The notes under the pieces: model-generated | What the model was told of the DNA's origin: nothing | The model's input: only the letters and a program-made list of their open reading frames with translations | The model's database searches: none | Assembly (NCBI GenBank): GCA_950295325.1 | Contig: OX485809.1 | Coordinates: forward strand, 19,358,144-19,422,143 | Reading direction: 5' to 3' | Length of the DNA: 64,000 nt | Source: Polytrichum commune | Taxonomy: Eukaryota; Streptophyta; Polytrichopsida; Polytrichales; Polytrichaceae | Position numbers and translations under genes: made by a program | In this document: positions 46,181-56,167 of the stretch, in pieces | How positions within the stretch are numbered: position 1 is the first letter of the stretch | How the letters are laid out: each line of letters opens with the position of its first letter

Positions 46181-49100
46181 ATGGCGCTGCCCGTGGCATA
46201 TAGTTCATTGGAGTTGTCCACAATTTCTTCCTCCTTCGATGGTGAGTGTGAACTTTCTTCCCCTTCGGCGGGTTGTAATGGTCTGCCAAACGTGATGGGG
46301 GAGTTTGTGGATACATCCTCCCATGAATCTTTAGAAGTGCACGAACAATCTCTACATTCCAGGGATGACCACGATGACATTCCGTTGTGTGCCGGTTTCG
46401 GGAGGGAGCAATGGGTTGGCCTTGATGTCGTCCTACTCAACGACATTGGTGTCCCTGTGGCAGATGGCATATGTAGAAACTCTGATCCCCGTGATTGTGT
46501 GGATGCCAACCCCCTTGGTCCGAACGATGTTGGTGTGTGCATCTTGAATTCATTGCTTCCGCTTGAGGTCCCGGTGACATGGAGATTTTCCTTGCGTCGA
46601 TGGCCTTTTTGTCGGGTTCTCCATGACGGAGTGAGCTTGTTGGACCATGAGCGGCGCCATAAGCAAACACAATTAGCTTTGTTGGCCAAAATACGTCCTC
46701 GCAAAGGCCTACGCAAATATGATTCGAACCGTGTGCCTCGAGGAGATAAGGAGCGTCGACGGGATCACATATTGGGAGACGAATTTATCCGTCTTGTGTC
46801 CGCCAAAGACTGTTGCTATCGGAAATGTTGCCAGTTTTTCCCACGGGAGAAAATTAAATCCCTACGTCAAGAGATGTGGCTGGCCGATTTCCGTATGAGA
46901 TCGGCAAAGAAACTCGAGGTCCATAGAAATGTGCACATTGACACCCATGGGCATAAGGTGGTCACACTTGAGAATGTGGATGTGTGTTGTACCGCGTGGT
47001 ATACCATCCATGCCATGTCAAAGGCTGATTTTTATAGGTTTCAAAATTATTCATCGTTGGGTCGCCGCTCACGATTTCATGGAAATTCGGGCACAAAGAA
47101 ACCTCGGGAGGCTACACTCCAAGCCTCCGCGACACTCTCCACCATCATAGTCCCATTGGCCGATGCAATGCCCCACAAGACGAGGACATTGTCGTCAGGG
47201 GAGAAAGTTGTACAAATGGTGTTGCCCACAGGTACAAAATGGAAGAACATATTAACGGACATTAACGAAGTGGGTCGCATAGCGGGATGTGGTCCCATTT
47301 CTTTGTCCAAGTTGAGTGTAATTAAAAACCAACAGTTTGCTGAATACATTTTGAAGAGACCTGGGGATAAGTTCGCTAGGTGTACGACGTGTGAAAAATA
47401 CAAAGGTCTTCGAGACGCCCACCCCATAGGCACCGAATCCCACTCCAGACACCAAGCAAAATATATTGAACATGTCAACAACCAAGAGGCTCACCGTCAA
47501 GATTACTACAAGAACCGTGCTCTATCCATAATGAGGCCTACAGAGGTTCTAACAATCATCCATGACAAAATGGACCACGCCAAGACCGCATGCCCTTGTT
47601 ATGCACGGAAAATAAAGGCCACGGATGGACTCTTCAAGTTGCCCGTAGCTGTCACAGGTTTGTAGGAAATCACAAATATGTGTTCAAATTCTATCCAATT
47701 TTACTAGATGTGTTTGCGTTAGGTTTCAACTTCACACATCCGTTTAGGGTTGTTGTTGTTATTGTTGTCATTCATGGATCGTTTGTTTTTTCCCAGGGAT
47801 GATTGCCCACGGACATGGAGACGTTAAGTATGCCCATTATGGTCTGGATTTTTACCCTGGCGATGCTAACCACACGGTGGGATCATTTGCAAAACTCTTG
47901 CGCGATCTTGAGAAGCCACCGGTACATTCATCACGTGCATTGTTTGATGGTTGTGGAACGACACCCCTTTACGAAGCACTGCTTGCGGGGAAGGAGGTTT
48001 GTATGTCGTCATTGCCGGAGCCACCCGGAGAACCTCTTTGTGCGAAACCTTTGCCTCCAACTCTCCATGTTCAACTTGATAATTGTGCGAAGGACAACAA
48101 ATGTCGATATGTATTTTGTTTTTGGTCCTTGCTTGTGGCGAAAGGAATCTTCAAGGAGGTGTTTGTGTCTTTCTTGATGGTGGGATACACACACGATGAC
48201 ATTGATGCGTCTTTCGGACGGTGGAGCATGAAGTTGCATGAAGAAGATTTTCCAACCATACCACTTCTTATGAAATCGTATATGGATTTGGACCATATGC
48301 CGGTAATTCCGCACATGATTGAGGAAGTACCAGATTTCAAGGCCTTCATCAAGCCATACATGTTGAAGGGAGGGGACCGTTTGGTGGGACATACCAAAGC
48401 ACAACAATTCTGATTCTTTATAAGGGATGATGGTCTCCCGGCCATGCAATTTAAGCTTTTGTGCACATCTCCTAATTGGGGCCCGGATGATGGTATACTC
48501 ATATGGCGTCAAGACAATGATGGGAAATGTTTGCTCCCGGATGGGGATCCAAAGCCTTGCAAACCCGACCCCATGAGGAATGGGCCGGAAATCATCAAAG
48601 GCATATCCGGATTCATTGAATATTGGAAAGAGTTGTGTGAGGAGGACATCACTAGACGTGTTAGAGATACTCATGAACCTTTTATTGCGTATTGGGATCG
48701 CATTCGCTCGGCCCTAATGACACTTGGTGGCGACACCCGTACAACTTTAACACAAGGATTTTGGCCACAAAGCCGTTTAACGGTTGTCGAGTCCGACACC
48801 ATGTTTTTTAGCAATGGAGACGTTCGTGAAGAGTTCGCAATGGACGAGCATTACGTTGGCCCTGCCCGAGATCGACCGGCACCGTCGTTTCGTGTAGGTG
48901 TTGATTGCCATGAAGGTTATTTGGTCCTCGTACGAGCAGGGGATGAGGAGCATCCCAAGCCAATTTGGTTGGTGAAAGCATTGTCTTCACCCAATTTTGT
49001 TCGAACTAGCCCCAACTTTCGTCAAATTGAGGTGGAATATTGTCGTCCAAGCACTAAAGACCAAAACGTGCTACGCACTTATTTAGGTTGGGACACCAAA

Positions 49101-49316
49101 AAGAATTTTAAGTGGACAGTGGACTCAGCGTACACACCGGTTTGGATAAACACGGATACTATACTTTGTGCTTGGAAGCCGCGCAAAGGTTCCAAAACAG
49201 AAACAATGACCATCCCCCAAAAACATATAGATTTTGCCAAAGACAACTTGGCACGTATTGCAGCTGCGGTGAATGACGCCGTGAATGGATATGAAGCGGA
49301 AGATGGAGATGTGTAA
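46181..49316 (+). pseudogene. DUF7869-like transposase (2 exons), one in-frame TGA
   Basis: Join: 46181-47657 and 47797-49316 (CACAG|GTTTGT donor, TTTCCCAG acceptor), 998 codons. I start at the ATG of MALPVAYSS; a dyad ends about 140 bp upstream. The N-terminal part has a cysteine-rich KDCCYRKCCQFF motif, MWLADFRMRSAKKLEVHRNV and VDVCCTAWYTIHAMSKADFY. The RNase H-fold core shows IIHDKMDHAKTACPC (about residue 462), LHVQLDNCAKDNKCRYVF (about 582) and VGYTHDDIDASFGRWS (about 620), the pattern I know from DUF7869 transposase-like proteins. The C-terminal third has a small beta-rich module (GYLVLVRAGDEEHPKPIWLV). TGA at 48411-48413 (codon 698) breaks it, with the frame continuing as FFIRDDGLPAMQFK. 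Without the TGA it would look functional. Confidence 0.82.
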
Positions 49317-49693
49317 ACATAACATATTAGGTGGGAGTTAATGGCGAAAAATATGGGCGCTTAGTAGACTTGGTTTTTATTAGACTTAGTGGACTTGTCA
49401 CACTCCATTGTTGTATACGTTTGGGATGTGCCATCCAAATTCATAAGAGCCTTACTTATGGGATGCGCACCCCAAATTCTATAATGACATAAACCAATTG
49501 TTTTCTCAGAGTTGATTGTTATTTTCCACAAAGAGCTCACGTTTTCATTTTAATTGAAATTCTCTATTTTTAGTAATAAGAATATGCTTTACGTGCGAAA
49601 TTTCAAATCGTCATGTTCTTGATGTTCCCAATATTCCGTATGCCCACAATATTGGCATCCCAAACCATGGGCATATTTTATTTTGAGACTTTC
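49317..49693. other. Right end of the 19.9-kb transposon, non-coding
   Basis: Sequence between the transposase stop and the right TIR. It has two related segments (GGGATGTGCCATCC at 49424, GGGATGCGCACCCC at 49459) but no dyad of the ACGAACG type and no gene. Confidence 0.6.
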
Positions 49694-49722
49694 AAAAGTC
49701 TCCGATTAACGAATATAGTGTT
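49694..49722 (-). repeat. Right TIR of the 19.9-kb transposon
   Basis: On the minus strand begins AACACTATATTCG and ends GGAGACTTTT, with three differences from the left TIR. It is followed by GATT and the intron end ATAG. Confidence 0.85.
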
Positions 49723-50039
49723 GATTATAGGTTGTACAAGAAGGTGAGGACCTGGAGTTCAAGAAGGGTGATCCTGTGAGACTCAAGGGACTTTTAGAAG
49801 GGGAGGAGGATAAAGTTGTGGCACTCGGGAAAGTGCAGAATGTAGCTGGTGCTTCTCTACACGGGAGAACCATAATTGCAGGAACCGTGTCTGTAGAAGT
49901 GTCGAAAAGCCTAGATGACGACTACGGTTTGTTTGCACCTCTAGATCTAGACGATCCACCCGTGACCTTGGTAGGACAAGCAGTAGGGCACTTTGTAATG
50001 TGGCCCACAGAGTTCATGGACATTGATTTGTCCTGCTAG

Positions 50040-51040
50040 AAAGCAGTTTAGAGTGATGGACTTCCAGTTTCAGTGCATCATGTTTCAGCACGGAATTTTC
50101 TCTTTCAATGAAATGTTGTGGCAATCATTTGCATGACCTGACGCAGTGCTTACAACCGCAATGTTGACTTGTAACAGTCAACAGAGCTCATTATCACCCT
50201 AATCTGAAACTGAAATCTATTACTACACACCGTAAGAATGGTAGATTCGACTACATGGCATACGTTTGCACTACACTACGGACAGTCAAGTCCAAGTCAT
50301 CTGCTTACGATTTAATATTAAAATTTGACTTCCAGTAGTGACAGAAACGAGTATACATTGCTATATTCTCCAAACACTCACTATAATTAGTCATGCCCAC
50401 TCATGATTTCAGCATGGCAGACTAATATCTCACCACAAGTAGTCCCAGCAGTCAGAAGCTATTTCAACATTCGTGACTATGGGTAGTCCAACAGATGTGA
50501 CTTCAAAAAGTCCTATTATCCCAACTCAATGAATGACGCATTTCAGTCATCATCTTACTACTGTTCGTAGTGATAAAACCAATCATTTATTGACTGATAC
50601 CTCACTACAATTCGTCATATCATTCAGAAACTATTTTAGTATTTGTGACTATGGGGTGTCAAATAGATGTGACTCCAAAGAGTCGTATGCTCCAACTCAA
50701 TGTATGACTACACACAGTCACCATCCCATCACTATGCGTAGTGATAGAATTAATCATGTATTGACTCATACCTCACTAAACATAGTCATGCCAAACATTC
50801 GCTATTTGCACATAGATGACTACAAATCGTCAAGGAGATATGACTATATAGAGTCATATGATCCCAAGTCCCACTGCAGGTCCCGTTTTGAGGTCCCAAA
50901 ACACTGTGGGAACGCAGCATTGGGAACAAAAAATGTCCGATATGACCCCTAGTCAGATTGTCCGAAGCGACTAAGTCGAAATGACTACAAACAGTGCTAG
51001 TCAGATATTGGTTTATGCTCTATCATAGTCATAAAACCTA
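50040..51040. repeat. CACTA right subterminal repeat region
   Basis: Dense AGTCAT/ATGACTA motifs in both orientations, concentrated at 50370-50830 and 50990-51045. A palindromic-looking GTCCCGTTTTGAGGTCCCAA segment near 50880-50905 is also found in the decayed CACTA derivative near 7415. No gene. Confidence 0.75.
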
Positions 51041-51068
51041 GTCACATTGGGCTGGTTTTCTTGTAGTG
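51041..51068 (-). repeat. CACTA right terminal inverted repeat
   Basis: Exact inverted match of 13833-13860; on the minus strand it starts CACTACAAGAAAACCAGCCC. The following trinucleotide is CAA, unlike the TCA at the left end. Confidence 0.95.
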
Positions 51069-51293
51069 CAAATAACCAACCAAATTTTATTACTCACCGC
51101 GTGTTGAGAGTTCATGTGAATATTCAAGAAGTGAACACTAAGGCAGATTTTGAAGTTTGGGATGGAGTAAGATATGAGGTGATACTAAGGATGGCGTGGC
51201 TTAAGAAAATGGACGCATGGATCGCATGCAAGGAAAGAGCAGTCCACGGAAAGCTTTACAATGATAAATTATTTTTTATAAGAGGCAAGAGAT
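51069..51293 (+). pseudogene. Ty3/gypsy protease fragment
   Basis: Reads NQPNFITHRVLRVHVNIQEV, ADFEVWDGVRYEVILRMAWL, then KKMDAWIACKERAVHGKLYN and FFIRGKRS, the protease end of a plant gypsy polyprotein. Its N-terminal side abuts the CACTA terminus and its C-terminal side abuts the inverted repeat. It is on the plus strand, opposite to the gypsy remnant at 10999-13832, although it would be the missing upstream part of such an element. Confidence 0.8.
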
Positions 51294-51980
51294 CGGTGTC
51301 ACTTGAGGACTCTTCGCTGTGCCACTCCTCGGAGGTGCTCTTCGCGCTCCGATCGCCCTCCTCCGACTCCTTCGAGAGCGAGTCCCTGTGAGTTTTCCTT
51401 GCAGGTCGCGAGGGAGTTGCAACTTTTGAACGCCAACTTGGGTTTAGACGCTGGCTCCGGCGCACGACCTCCCAACCCTTGCTGGGATTGTCTCTGCACT
51501 TCAAGCCCGGACGGAAGTTAGTGAGGGCGAGATAGATATGAGTACCAACAGAGAGCTTGATATGAGTACAATGAGCAAACTCAGTGAGGGAATCTTCGAG
51601 CAATATATAGAGGAGGCTAGGAGGTCACCGAAGGAGCTAGGGTTTAGGGTTTCTTACCCTAATCCGAAACAGTGTTGGCGGTGTCCCTTGCTGCTGGCGC
51701 CAGCGCGGCAACTGGTCTTCACTCCCGCCACATTCCCCTCTCCTCCCCCCGCTTCCTCTGTGGATGTCGGAAGAGATTCGCACAATGCCGCTGCCAGAAG
51801 GGGGACTCCAAGCTCCTGTAGCTTGAGGGCGTTTTTGCGCAGGTGCTCCTGACGCTGGAGCTCGTACTCAGGCACTTCGCACTCCTCGTCACTCCCAGAC
51901 CCTTCCTCCCCAGATTGCTCCTCGTCCTCGTCCTCTTCATTCCGCGCCAGCACTTCAGGGGCGTTCGTGGGCGTCTCCAT
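51294..51980 (-). pseudogene. TNPA-type gene, exons 1 and part of 2 (copy 2)
   Basis: Exon 1 is 51658-51980 and exon 2 survives as 51294-51493. The protein is identical to copy 1 up to EESSSDT, then runs into gypsy DNA. The downstream exons are absent on this side, so the gene is dead as it stands. Confidence 0.85.
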
Positions 51981-52127
51981 CGGACGCACGTGCAGGAGCA
52001 ATGAGGCGTGGGAGGCATTCAAGGTTCCTTGCCAGACCCATTTTCAAGCCCAGGTAGGAGCCGTTGCCTGCATCAATTCGTGAAGTTAATGCAACAGAGA
52101 TCAGAGAGTAGCATGGCGGTTCTCTCA

Positions 52128-52203
52128 ACGCCGCCAGTCATGTGGCTGCTTTTAGGGTTTAGGGTTAGTTTGGTTAGTTTGGTTCGTGTGACTGGCGGCA
52201 GTG
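52128..52203. promoter_or_regulatory. Telo-box hairpin (copy 2)
   Basis: Inverted copy of 23265-23340: the arms GCCGCCAGTCA and TGACTGGCGGC around AGGGTTTAGGGTTAG. It lies between the divergent TNPA exon 1 and the captured block. Confidence 0.5.
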
Positions 52204-52484
52204 AAGTTTAAACATTGAAGTTTAAAACCTAATCCTTGTGACAACAGCAAAGTTGCTGGCCAACTTGGGTTTCTTTCGGGATAATCTCATTTAGATGCCA
52301 GCTATGGTTGTCTGCAAACTGGAAACGCCTGTGGCTTAGTCGGTAGGCTCTCGGCACTTTGTTCAGTGGGTCCTGTAGTTTATTGTGATACTCTATCTCC
52401 TCGAGGTCAATTGTGTTTAGGTTTTCCTCTTGCTCAATGATGTGTTTGCTCTTGCTTTTAAACAACACATTTTCTTTCCTGCAG

Positions 52485-54849
52485 GACTGTTTGGAGCTTC
52501 TTAATAACCTCTTACCAAATGATCCCTCCAATCAGGTATGTTAACTACTTGTTGCATAGATCTGTGTAAGATGAATGCATTTTCGAGATTATATTGTCGT
52601 GCCTTCATGTCTATAGACCGTTTGGAAGTTCAGGGATATCTCTGCATAAGAGACGGTCTTTGTGTGACTAACTTAGAAAGTCGGTTGTGCAAATTTGGTG
52701 ATATTCAGGTGGGGATAAGGCACAAAGAATACAGACCCCAAAGTCTGCGAAGGCAGAAGGTTGTACTAGGAAATGTGTGTCCACTTGCATCAGAGGGGGA
52801 TCCGGAGCCCCTGGGGAAGGACCTCTTAATGACTGCAGGTCAACTTCTTTTCTGGGTTTTTGGCACTTTCATTAATTCTTCTGCAATTTGAGTGAGAAGC
52901 ATATGGAAGCAATCCCCAATAAAATGTAAGATGATGATCACGAGATGGCTTGCCACTCTGTGTTTGTGATGCAAACCCCTTGTTGTTTTCAAAGAAGGAT
53001 TTCGAAGCAGACAGTACTGGTTCATGAATTTATTACACTTACTTTCATTGTTGCATGAATATATATCTATCTTTGTGATTATGTCGAGGCTCCAACACTC
53101 ATCAGAGTTCCACAAACATTGTTAGGCATTGCGTATTTCAGCTTCTGGTTGATGTAATTGTGCACTTCACTTCTGACATTGTTGGAATGATGGGGTTTGG
53201 GGGTTGTCAGCCTCGTCGAATGCAGTGAAATTTGCAACTTGATTGGTGATGGTGATGATGGGCCATAAAGTTATAATGCCTAAGATTCTGAGTGGACGCG
53301 AAGTGTTTGATCTCAAATTTTTTTGGACTTGTGACAGCCACCAAGCTCTCATACAACATGTCAAGCCACAAGTATGCTCTCAGTTTTCTCATGGTCGTTT
53401 CCTTTTTGTACATGTGTATTATGAATTGGGTGGGCAACTTTTGTTTTGGTTTCAGCTTGATTGAAAGGAGATGACTAATTGAGGTCTTTGTATTTGCTTC
53501 AGCATGTATTTTTGGAGCTGTGTTCAAGTAGAAAGGCCCTTCTCCTACCTCTTAAAGTCCAGGTACGTTTTTTGATACTAGGAATTATACTAGGAGAAGT
53601 ACAGGAATGAGGAGACAGTGACGAAGAAAGATGATGAGAAGGGCATTGTTTTCTTCAAACAGAAACCTGATGCTGGTGCTAGAAATTCACAGAAGATAAG
53701 TAAGGGTGTTCCAGAACTTGTGAGACCTAGAGAAAGAAATGATAGAGGTTCTGTGCATAGTTTAAAGGCTGCTAAAACCTCAAAGAAAGACGAACACCTT
53801 GATTCGGAGCATCCAAGTGGGGAGTCCTGTGTTGAGACTGATGCAGAGGTTGTCAAAGTTTTCACCCCTGATTCAACACAGCTTCTTCCCTTGGTAACTC
53901 GAAAGGTTGGGGCTGATTCAGAAGCCTCTGACATGAAACGACTGACAGGTCCTGCTCCTCTTCCCTGGGAAACAATTCAAGAACATGCCCTACACCTCAA
54001 TTATCTAGAGGCAGAACAACAATCTACTTTGGGCATGTCTACAACAAGCTTTGAGTCCAGATCTGAAGCACCTTCTGGCAAGGTGAGAAACATTGTTGCT
54101 GAAAACAATAGAAGTGATGGTAATGGTCCTGGTGATACAGTGGGCACTGTGCATCTGAACAGCTAGATGTCATTGAGAAAGCTGGCAATATTGTGCAGCA
54201 GTTGCTTCTCTTCTTTTAGAGATGTTTCGTGTTTTTTTAAGCACTTGCACCAATATTCTGATATGGGACTGAGCACCTGTTGATGTTTTTCTTCTCTTTT
54301 TGCGTTAAGCTGAACTTTTACTATGTGGCACTTTTGGCAAAATAATTTTCAATTTACACCTAAACAATATCACACATGGGATCTAAAAGCCAATGTTGCT
54401 GGTTTTCTCTTCTCTTGTGTCTGAGATGCATGCTTCTACTTCATGTGTTTACAGGAAGCAGGCAGAGATTGACCCTACAGTGGAAGATGCACCTGTTAGA
54501 GCTGCTAAATTTGCTCCGAGGTTGGCTTCCGTCGCAATTTTTCTTGAAGATGTGTTGTCAAAGTTATGTCATGTATCACAGTTCACATGGATGTATGGTT
54601 GGGATCATACACACAAGATTTCCTTTCTTCTTTACATATCCTTTAGCTTGGATAGTTTGTGTATCCATCATGAGTCTTCAGTGCACCATTCCTAGCCTTG
54701 GTTTTTTCAACTTTGACCTAGAGACTCGATTTTCGCGTGAAATGTGTAATGGCTGTTGCTATAGGAAAGCCAAGATTGGCATTGTGATGTTTGATAAGTT
54801 CTATATGATTGCAGATATGGAGAAATACTGGATGAGATTCAGGCTTTAG
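52485..54849 (+). pseudogene. Captured gene-like block (copy 2)
   Basis: Same exon-like pieces as 20619-22984, here on the plus strand: 52485-52535 (17 residues, GCAG acceptor, GTATG donor), 52709-52838, a piece ending near 53562, an open stretch to 54166, a piece from about 54455 and a terminal piece ending at the TAG at 54847-54849. All frames are identical to copy 1. The gene of origin is not recognised. Confidence 0.5.
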
Positions 54850-55176
54850 CTTGAATTGATTGCACTGGAATTAACTTGCCTACAGACCAACAAAAGAGCG
54901 AATATTGGGGATCAGATGTAGTGTTGGGCATATTACCACTTGCAAGTGAAGATTTTTAGTGGCATCAGACCTTTAAGCCCTGCTGCAAAATAATTTATAC
55001 AAGGGGACTAACTATGAGACCTGTTAGACAAAGGTTACTGAAGCTAGGGACAGGGGATGGAACAGTTGTGGTCATTTGTTTGCACAGAGAAATGTGTACT
55101 TGAAACACCAGGTTACTTGTACTTTCAAATTAGACATTGCATTGTATTCTCGTGAGCTTCTATCTTATTACCATCT

Positions 55177-56167
55177 AACACTATATTCGGTAATTGGAGA
55201 CTTTTTGTTGATTTTGAGACTATTTAAGGACGTGGCTTTCACATTTGTAGGAAGGAAAACACTAAAAATATGCTATGTTCCCAATTTTGGAAACAAATAA
55301 GAGACTCAAATGCATGGAACTACACATTAAAAATAAGAAAATGGGATATATGAAAACATTTGCATATGGAAAATCAATATCATATTTATTGAATAGGGGT
55401 TGAAGTACAAAATGCAAGTGGAATATCCAATATTAGGCGAAAGTCCTAGAAACATAATTCCACAACTACATGTATGTTAATATAGCCTATACGTTCGGAT
55501 CATGATTACGACTCACTACTTTTGCTTTGGCAATACTATTATTAGCATTTACGGCCGTTTCACGTTCTTTTGCTTTCATGGCCTCCATGGCTCTAAAGAT
55601 CTCGGGTCCGCGGCTGTAACCTTGTTTATTTGTCGACCCCGAATATGTGTCATTTGCCCATATTTGTCGACCCCCTACCGAATAAGTGGAATACGAATGC
55701 ATTTGGGAAACCGAACGTCTTGCACTCTTCCGTAGGGCCAAACAACGATCAGACTCGCAGGAAGCAGTCTTCAGTGTTCGCCTATCCAATGACGAAGTCG
55801 AGGATGAACAGCCCACATTCATGTGTATTGGGGTCTGAAACAATGAACATAAATACATATAATGACGTGGGTTAGTATAAGTTACGGATGGAAGTCCGAA
55901 AAACCCAAGAATATGAAATCCACTAATGCACGGAAATCATGAAGGAAAAACTTGAGATTGCCAATAATTGGGCACCTTGGCCTGCGGGGCGGTGGTTTGA
56001 GCTTCTGCGACATCGAGGGGGGCCACAAGCACAACAGGGACGCTCGTAAACGCCGGGACATCAATTTGGGGTTCATCCATACAAAGGCGTCTGGTCGACC
56101 GCGGGTTTCAAACGTGCTTCTCATTGCGGAGGGGAGATGGAGATGGAGCGTAATTGAGTTTTGCAAC
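55177..56167. mobile_element. Left end of a second DUF7869-type transposon
   Basis: Starts AACACTATATTCGGTAATTG, then GGAGACTTTTTGTTGATT, matching the terminus at 29845. Similarity to that element fades after about 60 bp, so it is a different family member. It interrupts the 3.9-kb repeat and is itself interrupted at 56168 by a gypsy LTR; the rest lies outside the window. Its first 300 bp hold no gene. Confidence 0.75.
55487..56080 (-). CDS. Small two-exon protein of the second DUF7869-type transposon
   Basis: Join, minus strand: 55952-56080 and 55487-55834, phase 0, 158 residues from ATG to stop. Exon 1 is MDEPQIDVPAFTSVPVVLVA and so on to VPNYWQSQ; exon 2 begins TPIHMNVGCSSSTSSLD and has a basic LRKSARRS patch and a helical charged end (FRAMEAMKAKERETAVNA). 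I do not recognise it. An in-frame stop upstream of the ATG supports a real start, but a further 5' exon beyond the LTR insertion cannot be excluded. Confidence 0.5.

Larger units (their letters stand above)
29845..49722. mobile_element. Large DUF7869-type DNA transposon with dyad array
   Basis: 19,878 bp with terminal inverted repeats beginning AACACTATATTCG and continuing to GGAGACTTTT (26 of 29 positions match). GATT flanks both ends (29841-29844, 49723-49726). Reading the start one base later gives a 6-bp TGATTA instead. Deleting the element rebuilds an intron 3' end TTATTATGATTATAG before exon 7, parallel to the sister intron ending at 29467. It encodes a DUF7869-like transposase (+) and a large IIDGQHS-motif companion (-), with about 35 copies of the dyad ACGAACG-NN-CGTTCGT. 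Nested inside are a gypsy LTR fragment (30288-34904) and a Tourist-like MITE (42740-43266). I cannot assign the superfamily. Confidence 0.85.
23488..50039 (+). pseudogene. CACTA TNPA-type gene (7 exons), one in-frame TGA, split by a 19.9-kb insertion
   Basis: Join: 23488-23810, 23975-24242, 27098-28036, 28237-28554, 28939-29349, 29468-29542, 49731-50039. Every junction is GT-AG and in phase, giving 880 codons. TNPA-type proteins bind subterminal repeats and assist the transposase. Exon 1 is acidic then YELQRQEHLRKNALKLQELG; exon 2 has RRSQRLNPSW; exon 3 has the Transposase_24-like part (YKNLNTSMLLAVKERVDNTF, HIRQDHWVKLSKLILEEKKQ). Exons 6 and 7 start with near-duplicate sequence (VVQE.ED...KKGDPVRLK); exon 7 ends with the conserved C-terminal domain (VGQAVGHFVMWP). 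Codon 487 is TGA (27965-27967), with clear coding character beyond it. The last intron holds the 29845-49722 transposon, so it is over 20 kb long. Confidence 0.8.
13833..51068. mobile_element. CACTA (En/Spm) structure with intact TNPD and nested insertions
   Basis: Bounded by a perfect 28-bp inverted repeat that starts CACTACAAGAAAACCAGCCC. It contains a TNPD-type transposase on the minus strand near the left end and a TNPA-type gene on the plus strand reaching the right end, with a central region between them from which they diverge. A 19.9-kb transposon is nested in the last TNPA intron; without it about 17.4 kb remain. The flanking trinucleotides differ (TCA on the left, CAA on the right), and the gypsy fragments on the two sides have opposite polarity. 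The two termini therefore probably come from different insertions brought together by an inversion through the 3.9-kb inverted repeat. Confidence 0.8.
51294..55176 (-). repeat. 3,883-bp inverted repeat, copy 2 (truncated second CACTA)
   Basis: Inverted copy of 20292-24174 without net indel. It lies outside the right CACTA terminus. It is cut on the left inside TNPA exon 2, where it joins gypsy sequence, and on the right by the terminus of another DUF7869-type transposon at 55177. I read it as part of a second CACTA element in opposite orientation. Confidence 0.9.

Noticed and set aside
13833..51068. A single simple CACTA insertion of 37 kb
   Set aside because: TIRs are perfect, but the flanking trinucleotides differ and the flanking gypsy pieces have opposite polarity, so a simple insertion does not explain the structure.
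51256..51603. Open frame crossing the gypsy and CACTA junction (ending SSSDTDLLPLIKNNLSL)
   Set aside because: It is an accidental extension of TNPA exon 2 into antisense gypsy DNA at a rearrangement breakpoint.
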